A stretch of 64,000 nucleotides of DNA. It comes from Andrena cerasifolii (lineage: Eukaryota > Arthropoda > Insecta > Hymenoptera > Andrenidae). The notes under the pieces are model-generated. The model saw only the letters and a program-made list of their open reading frames with translations. It had not been told where the DNA came from and did not search any database. Where the stretch lies: contig NC_135125.1 in NCBI RefSeq assembly GCF_050908995.1, forward strand, positions 10,069,011-10,133,010. Direction: 5' to 3'. Within the stretch, counting starts at the first letter, position 1. Every line of letters starts with the position of its first letter. A program made the translations under genes and the position numbers. Shown one piece after another: positions 11,701 through 25,884 of the stretch.

Positions 11701-14700
11701 GTTTATCGATAGCTGCTGCATAGATCCGATTACGAGCGAACCGACGAATACGTTTCAGAGACATAAAAGGTCGTAGATCAGTTGTAGTATGTTTTTTATA
11801 TTGCAAGTATATATATATCTCTATATCTATATATACATATATATCTACACGTAGATGCCTTGCATCGTTAGAACGATTATGTTGTTTATGTAGCACCACC
11901 CAAATAGATATCTTTTTGAGAGTTTCTGTATGCTGTGTCTATGTAACAACGAAGTATCCCAATTGTATGGCCGCTGGATCACGATTTCCAAATGAACACG
12001 AACGACACATGTATATCGTACAAGGTACCGAGTCTAACTCTATCATGTTAACCGACGCTGAATGAGATTAATTGAAACTTACTCTGCGCACGATTCCCCG
12101 AGCAGCGACCAAAGTGAAAGAAAAGAAAAGAAACGATAAGAGAGAGGAAACCGTGAAACGAGTCGGTTAAGAGACACGCGCGAATCGCTTCGAGGGAACG
12201 GTGGTTGGACCTAATTACTCCTCGCCAATTTTTTGCGAACAGGTCTCCAGGTGGTGCTCAAGTCTATCATCAAGGCGATGGCCCCGCTTCTGCAGATCGG
12301 CCTGCTGGTACTTTTCGCCATCGTGATATTCGCCATCATCGGCCTCGAGTTTTATTCGGGAACCCTGCATAAGACGTGTTACAGCATCAAGGATATCAGT
12401 GAGTAGACAGGAGCCTCAACCAGTGGCGCACCCAGATAGGAGCCTAAAAGCTCTGGCGTCCCCCGAACAAGGGGCTTTGTAAAAAGAAGAGGAAAACTGG
12501 ATTTTAATCTCTAAATAAATTTTTATAATCCCCTAACGAGTTTTATCGAATTTACATTAAATATATTTTCATCCCTTCGACTCGACTCCCCCCAAGATTA
12601 TATCCTGAGTGCGCCACTGGCCTCAACCATCTCCGTTCTGTCGGGAGTTCACTCGCGAGAAAAGTAGAGGAGCGACTGTTACTCGAAGGACGCCAGAATC
12701 CTAGGTCATGGACCTAACCCAGAAGTCTGACCACCCTTCTGTTGTAGATGTAATCATGAGGGAGGGCGAACTGCCGAGCCCGTGTAACACGGACAACAAA
12801 TCCGAGGCGCCGTTCGGGGCCCACGTGTGCGACGCGAACACCTCGACGTGCATGGATCACTGGGAGGGACCAAACTTCGGCATCACCAGCTTCGACAACA
12901 TCGGATTCGCCATGCTCACTGTCTTCCAGTGCATCACTATGGAGGGCTGGACTGCCATATTGTACTGGGTAAAGCAAGAGATATGTCCTTCAGTGTTAAA
13001 ACTCTCTCTGTTCTTCACATTTTGCCGGGACTCGTTATCATTTCCGCTCGCGGAACTTGACCGTTTCCGCGCACCCCCTCTTTCACCGAATCGACGACCC
13101 TTGCGAGTCACGCTCACCGTTTGTCTCCGGCGAACCTTCGTTTCGCATCAGGATTCAGCAAGATTCGGCTAATCGCGCGAGATCTACTCGCCCGTGGACT
13201 GTTCGGCCCCGATCGAACCGCAGGCGAATACACTTTCGCGTGCAACCCCGAGGTGCCCGAGCGTTCTGCCAAAGACAAACGGAGCCGCGGCGGGGATTGT
13301 CGATTCGACGAGCACCCTCCCATTTTTCTGTGCCTAGCATCTCAGTATGTACGTCTCCCGATTGCCTGCGCCGTTCACTATCTTTTCTTCTCCATACATC
13401 CACGATCTAAATGTGATCACGTTCACGTAAACAAGTCTCTCTCGTTGTCGGTGATTTTTCTCTATGTGTCGTGTTTAATTGTCTCTATGTGTTTGCCCGT
13501 TTGGCTTCCGCCGTTTCTTTCATCGTTTTACCGGGACGGCGACAACTGCTTGCGGATGTTTACAGCTAACACTGACGTATATGTTCATCTTGCTCAGTAT
13601 AACACTGTCAGTTTCAGCCCTCTTTGCAAAGATCTCTTGGTGTTTAACTGTGTCTACGTTGTTGCGCTTCGGTTCTCAGAACCGGCCGGGACCCGGGGAG
13701 CTCGAAAGCGCGCCTCGCTCCAGAGACGTCGAACCGGAGCTTCGAGTCCTCTTCCGGTTCCCGGCACGACTGCTCCCGTACCTTTCACTTCTCCACGCGA
13801 TCAAAGTTGTCTATGTCTCGCGATCTGTACTCGAGATATACGCCTGTTGTATGAGAAATGGCACTGCAATACCTGCGAAACTTCTATCGTCGCGTCTCCG
13901 CATTAAGTATCGCTTTTGTTTGCGAGGAACGTTTGCCTCGTTGAATATATTACTCGTTGATCGTTGCATTAATCGCGGCTCGTGGCAGCACGGCGAGCAA
14001 GGGGTCGTCCTTAGTTTGCGCAAGGCTTCTTGGGGTGGGAGGGAGTCGCGAATTTCTTACGTTTTCCTACAAATGCGGGAGAGATAGTCGGGCAGCATCT
14101 TACGTAATATTTTCTTTATTCTAATTTCCAATATGAGTAGCTTAAAAAACGACGTTTCATCGCACACGCGAAACCGAGTTAAACGAATTATATAAACTTT
14201 TAAACGAATTTTAATAACTTACAAAATGCAAAATCTTACGAATTCTTATTCCGAGGGAGGGGATAAGGAATCGTCAAAATTACCCTCGCGTAATTTAAGG
14301 ACAGCCCCTATCTTCAACTCCACGAGCCATCGGGCATGCGACCGTTTCTATATCAAACTCAGTGCTGTTTCTTGTACCGAAGCAGGAAAGCGAAAGGAAA
14401 ATAAGCGCGAGAGAAGCATATGTAACTGTCTCGGTGTCTGAGTGTCGTGTGACGTTTCGTTGGATCATTGCAATGAATATACGCGTAGAGCAGCGCGTAG
14501 GCGGGTGCACTGTGCTCGCAGCGCGTAACACACAGGCTTCACGTGGCTCTGGTCAAATTTGCAGACAAACGACGCTCTTGGCAGCACGTACAACTGGATT
14601 TACTTTATACCATTGATCGTCCTTGGCTCATTCTTCATGCTGAACTTAGTTCTCGGTGTCCTGAGCGGGTGAGTACACTCATTCTCCACTATCGCCCCAA

Positions 14701-17700
14701 CCCTCTGCTCCGTTCTTTGTGAAACAGGTTGTAAAACGGTGTTTTACAGCGAGGCGAATCCGCGAGATCTACCTTACTTGCCGCTACATTTCCTACGATC
14801 CGCTCGAGCAAACCCGCGTTCGAACTAGCCCGTTCTATTTAACGGCTGTAGAACCTTCGACGCGGATTCGCCCCGCTCGAAATCGGTTCGCGTCCACCTC
14901 GTGCCGCCACGGTTTGGCGCGCACCCCCCGAAACAACCACCGGATCACCTCTCTTTCTTTCTTTCACTGTTTCTTTTCCGTCAGGGAGTTTTCGAACGAA
15001 AGAACACGCGTCGAGAGGCGGGCGGCTTATCAGAAAGCAAAGAGAAAGCGTCTGTTCACGACTGCGTTCAGTGCCTACTTAAAGTGGATCACTCAAGCAG
15101 GTCTCGAAACGATCGATCTTCCCCCTAAGTTTATCGCCCCGCTAGCTGTTTGCCCGCTTGAGGAGAGACGATTTTCGGAGTACCGAGAGTAACGAGGTGC
15201 TAGTAAAGGCCAGATGCACCGTAACGCGGATCCCCGTACTCGTAGCGCCAGTGACCGACTTTTTTGCCCGATAATGCACCTACGAGTCCGCACCCCGTTG
15301 GCCAGAACGCTTTGCATAATACGTCGAGTCCCCGCTAGATATCTGCTCCGTAGAGTAACGCCGCGTCGCGATGAAGTACCTGATCACCTGCGCACCCCTG
15401 AGAAATAGGCATTTTTCACCGCGAGAACGTCCCTCCGCACCTGCCCCGTCGCGTAACGCAGCTATCATGTCTCTGTAACGCTTGTAGAGAGTTTGCGAAG
15501 GAGAGAGAGAAGGTGGAGAACCGGCAGTCCTTCCTGAAATTGCGAAGACAGCAGCAGCTCGAGCACGAACTGTTCTGCTACCTGAATTGGATCTGCAAAG
15601 CAGGTTAGAAAGCCAAATGGTCCCGCTACATCGACTATCGATCGAGCCACCTTTTACCTAAAAGCTAAGCTGCCCACTTAGGCCGCAGAGTGTCTTCCTC
15701 CAGCTTTCTTTTGAATCCTAACTATTCTACCCTTTTCCTCCGCCTCTCTGGTTATTCGTGGCGGTCCACTGAACGTTTACTGTGATTTTTAGAGGAAGTG
15801 ATACTCGCGGAAGAGAGGACCACGGAAGAGGAGAAGATGCACATCTTGGAAGGTTCGTGAGTCAACGCTTTTTTGATATTCAGCGAAAGCTACGAGTACA
15901 CGCTGACAGATGGGTGTCTGTGTTTGCAGGGAGAAGGAAAGCTGCGGCGAAAAAGAAGAAGTTGAAGAAGCTGGGCAAAAGCAAAAGCACGGACACGGAG
16001 GAAGAGGAAGGGGATGACGATCAGGACGGTGGTGAGTTGTATTATTCCTGTTCCCGCTTCGTTTCTCTCGATTATTGCCCGAGTTCTCAGTACCTTTTAA
16101 GATTCAAACGTTCACCACTTGCCCTTCGAATGATTCGAACGATTGCAAAGAGATTCGCGTTAAGAGAGGTCTTTCTAGTGTGACGGCTGAAACAAGTATT
16201 GCTAGTTTGTAATTTTATTTTATCACCTTTTAACTATAAAAAAAATTGTACTCAAATAAAAATATCCATTTAAAGCGGAGTATTTTTTATAATTTTAAAA
16301 GAAAGAATAAAGCTAGAATAAAGCTAGAAACGCGCAATACTTTTTTCTTTCTTTAATTCCCCGAGAAGTTAAGTTTCTTTCAGCCGTCACACTAGAAAGA
16401 CCCCTTAACCGCTTAACCTCAGGTAGCAAGTTGCGTAGAGGCACTTAACGAATGTTCATGCTGTTGTTCCATCTGGAAACGTATCCGAGAACCGTTGGTT
16501 GGGAACGTTGTCTGGCATCCTTGCATATTTCACGTTCACCGGGCATCGTTTTCGACTCATTTACTAACGAGCTCGGGTGGTCCCACGAGTAATGTCTCCG
16601 TTCTTCGCTCGCCCCTCTGTGAAATGGCCGCGACTCAATTTCCCGATTGCTCGTGGGACCACTCGACCGGACGTCATTTCTGATTTCTGTTTCGCATCGA
16701 TAAAGGAACGGTACTTATAATCCCTCGATCTTGGCGACGAACATTCTAAACACACGCTATCAGATGCTCCTCTTGTTTCAGTGCCTAAGAAAAAGCTCAA
16801 AGGTAACTACAACTGTCAATGCTACAACTTTCAAAGAGCAACGCAAAACAAGGCTGTATTCGTAACCTTTTTCTTTCCTAACTGTGCTCCTTGTATATTC
16901 TCGTTTGAGAGGCCCTTGTCGTTTCGCATCTGACACAGAGACGGACGGACACGAGCTCGCGTGGACACCGATACACCGAGGAGACATTTACAAATAAATA
17001 AATAAATAAATAAATGAGTAAAATTCGAATTGGACGAACAGACACGGACAGAAACACGCGCGAATGCTGCGGAGCATACTCGGCGCACCCAGACGACGTA
17101 ATTGTCACGTAGTTAGAGTACATTATACATATATACCGCTCGAAAGCGCAGGCTGTATACAGAAAGCATGATAGAGCCGCTGTAATTATCGTAATTACGA
17201 ACGAACGCAAAGGTATTCGCAAGCAGGGCAGCGCGAGCCTTACCGGACATTCTTAACCCCGTGTCAGCCAGGGCCTGCAGACATTGCGAACAAATTAACC
17301 AGAGTTTCCAATTAATTTTGTGTTCTTCTTAGGAGTCGCTTCTGTTGGCTGGTGTCGTCGTACATTTCTTTACGTGTCTTCCCTGCGAAAACGTCCACCT
17401 GAGAGCTTTCCTGATAATAGTAAAGCCCTCACTGATAAATGGCCACGAGGAGCCGGCATTCTTCTCGCCAATGAATCAGGAATGCTCCAGGTGGAGATGC
17501 GTAGGTCTGTGTGGTCTAGGTGTGACAGTGGTCGAGCACCGATTGATGTATTTCAACGTGCATAGACATTATCTTGTTGTTAGTTGGTGTACAACGTGTC
17601 TTCGTCAGAGTATCGTAGAAGAATTAGTATTGTGCGGCGTGTGATCGAGAGAGGAGAACTAGAGTGTCGGAAATAAGTGTCCTGTCCCATAGAATACGGG

Positions 17701-20700
17701 AGGCAAACTGGGTGGAGATACTTAGACACCTAGCGATAGATTAGTCACAAGCATCGGTGATCCGTGCGCACAATAGATACATACTCCCGCTTCTTAGAGT
17801 ACCATATAGAATAGACCTGTCTCTGTCTTGTGTGTCTGTGTACCGGTCGTGGAGAAGAGGACTAAGCAGATCCTCCAGTCGGGCCAGATAGCAATTAGAG
17901 TCGCGGCGCGAAACTTTCGAATTGGATTTCGATATCGCTTGGAAACAACGGGGAAGCAACAAAGTTCTGGTGTCGGGGGTTGTTGGGCAGGGATCCCGCG
18001 CGTTCACCACCTGCAATGCGATTACGCGGATCGGGTCTCTGAAATTCGCTGGCGATGTTTTGTTTGCGTTCGAAGAAAGGAAGGGAAGAATCGATCTGAC
18101 AACTGGCCATCGCGTAAGCGGCCGGTTCATCGAATACATATTTATTCGGATATCTGGTGAGACGACTGGTTTCTGATTTGTAGGCTTCTCGAGATCTTCC
18201 TATTTCAAGCCGAGGGAGAAGGAGAAGGGACCGTTCGCGCGATTCTGGCTGGCCGAGAAGAGGTTCAGGTTCTGGATACGGAACTCGGTCAAGTCGCAAA
18301 AGTTCTACTGGTTCGTGATCGTGCTTGTGTTCTTCAACACCGTCTGCGTGGCCGTGGAGCATTACGGCCAGCCGCAGTGGCTCACCGATTTCCTCTGTAA
18401 GTATCGAAGTAGCCTCTGTTTAAGCCCGACTGTTATCCCGACGTCTCACCATCGTTGCTTGTTCGCAGACTTCGCAGAGTTCGTGTTCCTGGCTCTGTTC
18501 ATGTTGGAGATGTTCGTAAAGATGTACGCGCTCGGCCCTCGCACATACTTTGAGTCGAGCTTCAATCGTTTCGACTGCGTAGTCATCTCGGGATCGATCT
18601 TCGAAGTGATCTGGTCCGAGGTGAAGTCCGGCTCTTTCGGCCTCTCCGTCCTACGTGCCCTTAGACTCCTGCGCATTTTTAAGGTCACCAAATACTGGAA
18701 GAGCCTGAGGAACCTCGTAATATCGCTGCTCAGCTCGATGCGTAGCATCATCTCCCTGCTCTTCCTGCTCTTCCTCTTTATTCTCATATTCGCGCTGCTC
18801 GGCATGCAGCTGTTCGGCGGCCAGTTCAACTTTGAATCCGGCACGCCGCCCACCAATTTCAACACCTTTCCCATCGCGCTGCTCACTGTCTTCCAAGTAA
18901 GTTCTACTCGCGCTCTAAACTTAAACAGCAGCTAATCTTAAGTACCCCAGCTTTTGCTCCGCGGAGGAAAGAAGACACGAGATCCATAGTCTTTCCCTCG
19001 AGTGGCGAGCGGACGCGAATATAGGCAATGCGACCGCAGTGGACTCGATTTAACGAGAACTCCATTTGACCGACAGATCCTGACCGGAGAAGATTGGAAC
19101 GAAGTGATGTACCAGGGTATCGAGTCGCAAGGGGGTCACAGGAGGGGCATGGTCTACTCGCTCTACTTCATCGTGCTGGTGCTCTTCGGCAACTACACGC
19201 TGCTGAACGTGTTCTTGGCTATCGCCGTCGACAATCTGGCAAACGCACAGGAGCTGAGCGCCGCCGAGGACGAGCAGCAAGTGGAGGATAAAGAGAAGCA
19301 GGCGCAGGAGCTCGAGAAAGAACTCGAGTCCCTGCAGAATCCGAAAGACGGTACCGCGCCCAAGGACGAAATTGGCCCTCCGAGTCCGAACCAGAATTTG
19401 TAAGTAGAACGCGAGGCAGGAAGCGCGATTGTGGGAGAGGTGCCGTTACCGATTCTCTGGCTTCGATTTCAGCAAAGACGGAACAGGTGGGAAGCCGTCG
19501 TCCGAAGAGAAAAAGCAGGATGAAGACGATGACACGGGACCAAAACCAATGCTGCCATACTCCTCCATGTTTATACTGTCCCCTACGAATCCGTAAGTTT
19601 CTATTCCTTTACTCTCACATGTTACGGGAAAGAGCAGTTTCAAGGTGAATGTTTTCTGAACGCAGCGTAAGAAGAGCCGCCCATTGGGTCGTCAACCTGA
19701 GGTACTTCGATTTCTTCATAATGGTGGTGATATCGCTGTCGAGTATCGCGTTGGCCGCCGAAGATCCGGTATGGGAGGACTCGCCGAGGAACCACATACT
19801 GAATTACTTCGATTACGCGTTCACCGGTGTCTTCACCGTCGAGATGATCCTGAAGATCATCGATCTCGGGATCATACTTCACCCGGGCTCGTACCTGCGC
19901 GAGTTCTGGAACATTATGGACGCGGTGGTGGTGATATGCGCCGCGGTGTCGTTCGCCTTCGACATGACGGGCAGTTCGGCCGGACAGAATCTGTCGACGA
20001 TCAAGTCGCTGAGAGTGCTACGCGTGCTCAGGCCGTTGAAGACGATTAAACGCGTGCCGAAGCTCAAGGCGGTCTTCGACTGCGTGGTGAACAGTCTCAA
20101 AAACGTCATTAACATTCTCATAGTGTACATATTGTTCCAGTTCATATTCGCCGTGATCGCGGTGCAACTGTTCAACGGCAAGTTCTTCTACTGCAGCGAC
20201 GAGAGCAAGTATACGGAACAGGATTGCCAGTGAGTATACCGTGCACCGTTACTACGTCCGGTACAGTCTCAAATCGCCCCGAACCGCTTCCGATCGTTTC
20301 TCCTCGATGCTTGCCGCGTTAAGCAACAGTTTCGCTGACGACGGCAATTGGTTTGTCTCGCAGGGGACAATATTTCGTTTTCGAAGAGGGCGCCATGCTG
20401 CCGGAGCCACAGAAACGGGTGTGGCAGTCTCAGTATTTTCACTACGACAACGTGATGGCCGCGATGCTGACGCTGTTCGCGGTGCAGACCGGCGAGGGCT
20501 GGCCGCAGATCCTGCAGAACTCGATGGCGGCCACGTACGAGGACAAGGGCCCCATACAGAATTTTCGTATAGAGATGTCCATTTTCTACATCGTCTACTT
20601 CATCGTCTTTCCATTCTTCTTCGTCAACATCTTCGTGGCCTTGATCATCATCACATTCCAGGAGCAGGGAGAGGCCGAACTGCAGGACGGCGAGATCGAC

Positions 20701-23700
20701 AAGAATCAGGTTCGCCAGCTCTCCATTGCGATCCCTCTCTCGCTCGTGTACTCGGCGTTCGAATGCAGGCAGAACGGCGACCACGAGAGCGTTAATCGAG
20801 CCGACCTTCTTTCAGAAATCTTGCATAGACTTCACGATACAAGCTCGACCTCTGGAGAGGTACATGCCCAAGGAGCGGAACAGTGTAAAGTACAAAATCT
20901 GGAGGATAGTGGTATCAACGCCATTCGAGTATTTTATCATGATTCTCATCGTATTAAACACATTACTGCTCATGATGAAGGTAAGTGTCACGATTCGCTT
21001 CCTCTATCCGGATACTTATCGAAGGGAATTATGTATACGGACGTATCTCGCCGACGTCGCGGCCCCGACTACCTATGAACGCGATAAACGCGAGCGGCGG
21101 ACGGAAAAGATCGTTTTCGAGCCACGCGCGCCAATTAGCCCCGAATCGTGCACGTAGACTATGCCCCTTTCATCCTCACTTCCCCGATCTATGCTATGCT
21201 CGATCTTGTCGCGTTTCGTCGTGTCTTTGCACACCCCGCGTTTGGCAACTTTAACCAATCGAAAAGCAGCCGAGACCGAGATCGTCGTCAACGACGAACG
21301 ACGAGAATACATACACATCGTGCTCGACGAACGTGCACAATGGAGAGTTCGAAGTGACTGTAAGATATGACGTTATATCTGTACGAGGACATTGTTGTTC
21401 TTGCCTGCCAATTTATTTATTGCTCTCTGTATAACTGTGATCCTTGTACCCATTGATACGTGTACACAGCTGTGTTGAATACTCTTGTGCCCCCCTATCG
21501 AAACCAAAGCAACCACCCTCTCTTCTCTCCTTCTCTCGTCGTATCGACTCCATTCGGAGCTGACTTTAGTTGGACGGTCGTGATTCACGGTGTCTCGATG
21601 CTTTTTATAATACATTCTATGCTCCCGGTTCGTTCCAGAATCGAGACACTTTTAATTCCACGCCAGGCGCACGCGGCACGGAGACAAGTCCCAGCCACTG
21701 AATTTCGATTCGGCTTAAGGGAGGAATCCTATTTTACGGGCTAAAAACATAGCGCATTTTGGGATTTTTTTTTAAAGAATCTAGTGATTTATTTCATCTG
21801 AATTTTGGACCATGTTTTTATACATCTTTGAAGAAGTTACAGACTTTTTTTTCTCATTTTTAATAACGTATATAGGACTTATACATGCTCGACCATCACA
21901 CCGCGCAAAATTCGTCGTGCACTGGTGTGCGCGATATTTATCTTCCAATTAATCTGAAATAGAAAAATATCTTAAAAAAAATTCCCAAATTTTGCTATGT
22001 TTTCAACCCCCCAGAAACGTGATTCCCCCTTAAAGTTCAAAGTGACTGGAGCCGGTTAAAATTAAACGCGCTGCAAGACCATCCGAATTCAGCGCCCGGA
22101 ATCCGACGATAGATTTCCGATAGCCGCGCGCGCCTGCTCCACACACGCACACCGGTCCCGCGTCTACCAACAATTTCTTTCGCTTTCGATGGTATTACTT
22201 TTCTTTCTGTAGCCCATTGCCTTACGTTCCCGTTGGACTACGATCCCAGTCTCTCCCGTCTCTATCGGTGTCTTCTATCCTGAGCTCCTTTTCTTATTGC
22301 ATGGCCGCTGATGTGTCCTCGTTTTCGTAGTAGACGTACTCGAAGACGCGTGGAGGAACGATACCGAGTATCGGCGAGCTACCACGACCTCGCACACGCC
22401 ACAGACACACAGAGATACACGCGACGCGCGTTCGACTCTTACGCCTCGACAAGCCCATGTTTGAACTGGTGGCGGGGTTCGAAGCGTTGCACGTACGACT
22501 GGCTTGATCCGATTTACGATCGCATACGGTATATACGGCCACCGATCACAGCCGCGTAAAACGAGGAAGAGAAAGGCTGCGCGGCGTATAACAGAGGCCT
22601 GCACGCGCGTCCACGTGTCTTTAGAGCACCCCGTCTCTTCTGTTCTACGTTTCACCACGTCTCTCTGTGTCCACTGTCTTGTCTTTCTTTTCGTTCTCAC
22701 GCTGCACCCCGTTGCCTTGAATCGCCCTGGGAGCCGCTGGCCTGCGAGCACTGAGAGCTGGATCACTCCGGCCGAGCACACGGAGCGATGCGACCCGACA
22801 CACGTGTCGCTCGTTCCTCTCTCTCTCTCTTTCTACTCTTTATTTCCGTTTATTTTCTTTATTTCCTTTTCTCTCGTTGTCTGACACTGATTGCCTGGCG
22901 ACACAAGGAATGTCATTGCCGAGTCACTTGTACACGTACTGCACCATGGTCTTGAGAATGGAGCGCACACGAGCGGCACACGATATTTGAATGTCGAGCA
23001 TTACGAACGAGGAAAGGGACGGGACTCTCGCTCCCCCCGAGCCGTTCACCCCGATGGAATTCCACGGGGGGGGGCCGTGAAGACGGAACGTCCCCGGGAG
23101 AGGCCGCGAGTCTCGGTCCCTTTGTTCAGAGGCACGTAGCTGTTGCTGACACGTCGCTGACACGCGTACCCGCGGCCCGAGATACCCGCGCCCTTTGACA
23201 CACCACGCGCGAGACTGCGCGCCGCATGCTGGCTGCTCGCAACAAAAGCAAACTCGACTTGACCAGCTCGAGCGAGCCATCACGAGACTCTGTCACATTG
23301 AATGTGTGTGTGTGTGTGCGTTTTCTCCTAATACCAGACACACGTATCTTGCACGGGGCGCCCGCACGACTTGATCCCCCTTTCCTCCCCCCTCGAACAG
23401 CAAAAGAAAAGAAGAGAAACTCTCGAGTGTATATACCTTCGAGCGGGGGAGGATTTGAAACCCTTCGCGCCCCTTCCTTACGAACCCTCCGTCTTATGTT
23501 TCTCTTCTGCCCGTTCTTTAGCTCGCTGCCGAGACGTTTGTTGTTCCCTTCGGCTCATCTTTTCGTTCTCCTTTGGTCGTTTACTTTTGCCATAGCCGAC
23601 TCACTCGCTCCTCCTCTCGTCTCACGCGACTCTCTCACTCTTCCAGACACCAAACTCGCCAGTCTCTCCACCCAGCCAGCCGATCCGGACGCGCGGTCGA

Positions 23701-25829
23701 ACGGTCTCGCGGCCGAATTACAATCGAACACCTTATCCCGCGCTTCTGATCGACAACGAGACACGTTGCCCCTATGTGGTTGCCTCGAGCACCGTTCGAC
23801 CCCCTGGCGCGCGACTCGATCGGCAATGGATCGGTACCGAGCAACCCCATAGTCCGTCAGTTATACCAGTACGAATGCATTCGATTATTATTGAACGTTA
23901 CCCCGTCGCACCGTGAACGTACTGGTATAGCCGTGTGCACACACCAGCCCACACGTAAAATGTATACAGTATCGTCTCCCACTCAGCCTAGTCATAGACT
24001 GGAGGAAAGGATCGCCTTAACGTCACGGTTACGCCGTACACGCCCTGCAGGGTCGTACAGATACACGTATCCAGGTTAACGCTAATATTATACACCTATC
24101 TGTCTCCCCCTTTCTCTATCTCTCTCTCTCTTTCTCTCTATCTTACTCTCTTCTCTCTTTCTCTGTCGACTGAGAAATGTCTCTATATCTATATACACCG
24201 TGTAACTTACAGATTTCGCACTCTATTCTACACGTCTCGTATATATGTATGTACCTGTAATACCGTGGCACGGCGAGGGCTGGCCCAACGATACGCGGCG
24301 CTTTGATTGTTTAATATCAGCCGCAGCGTCTCCGCGATCGTCGCGAGCAATCGTCGGCGTATGGATGGGCAAGTCGCTCGACAGAACGGAGAAAAGAAGG
24401 CTTTCCCCTTTCCCCCCTCCCGCCCGTGACCCGGGCAAAGATGGGAGAAAGGGGAAAGCGCTGGTGGCGAGGAGATATCGTGAATTTCCACGACGCGGCT
24501 CGCCGCGGAACCGCGAAAGACGCGCGCGAACGTTTATAGGCTTGTATCGTTTGTCTGTCTGTCTCTGTCGGCCGTGTGTTTGTCAGTGTATGCATTGCAG
24601 TTCCATCGGCAAAGCGACGCGTACAAGAACACGCTGAAGTACATGAACATGTGCTTCACGGGGATGTTCACCGTCGAGTGCATACTGAAGATCGCCGCAT
24701 TCGGCGTCAGGGTAAGCTCCACCATACCAACAAACCCCCCCACCCCGTCGAACAGATTCTTACCGAGAGAACGTATACGCGCTTAGAGTCTTCTCACCCG
24801 GAGCACCGCTCCACGACGCCCGCCAGCATCCGCGGGTGAAGCCGCGAGGCGAAAGCGACGTTAGATCGGTGATTTTAATCGAACGGGCGTCGCGGAGCCG
24901 GGCTCCCGGCCGTAGCCTGGTAAGTTCCGCTTATTAGAAAGCAATTAGAGCTGATTCTTTTCCTTTGAAGAATAGGTAGTACATCTTGTCGACTCGAGTA
25001 CTCGGAGCTATCCGTGTATTGCAAGAACACGTGTGTGTGTACGAGTATATAGATCACTACTTATTGTTAGAGAACCTTTTGTGTATCAGGGCTGAACAGA
25101 CGCTGAACGTCCAGCTAGCCGTAGTATTTGGTACTTTTTGTTCGTTCTCGTACGACCCTTCTAGTAACCCGTTTCCGTAGAAACGTTGCTGTAAGATTAT
25201 CTTCACCTTTGTCTGGTCGGGACCACCCTTTATCTCTTTCGCCAATCCGATCGAACCTGCAAGAGACTGCAGCGGTTGCTCGGCTCTGTACACGAACCGA
25301 ACGGGTTGTACGATCGCGCGGAATCCGTTGCTCCGCGAGGATCGCAGGATCAAGAAGATTCAAAGCGGTTCCCCGATCGTGATGCAATGTTACGCGTCAC
25401 GGTCGAACGGTGCATCGCAGTTCCCGCCGCGTCTTCTTCGCCCTGTTCTCTTCGCCGACTCGCTGCGAGACGCCAGAGGAACGTCGGAACAACGCGGTCG
25501 TACAGCCGTCCGAGTTTCTATCGGAATTCGTTCGATCTGATCGCAACCGTACGCGTATCGAAAGTGGAGGCGAGCTGAACTGCGAGGACCCGTTTAAAGG
25601 AGCTGCCTTAATGCTCAGATAACGCGAGGAATACAGAGGGAAAATTCGCGACACGCCGTTCAGCTCGCTTCCTAGATCCTAGCTCCTAGTTCCTAGTCAA
25701 TCTATGAAACACCAACACACGCACAACACGATACGAGACACGCGCCTTCACACTGATCAGTACCCAGACACGAAGAAACGAAGCATAACTGTCACGTCAG
25801 ATTATTTTCCGTTCATCTCTCTATCTATC

Positions 25830-25884
<55 letters not shown>

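Noticed and set aside
13121..13906. 261-codon open frame in intron 6
   Set aside because: It overlaps another long frame, crosses a region between two well-defined cac exons, and its product has irregular Cys/Arg/Ser-rich composition without a recognisable domain.
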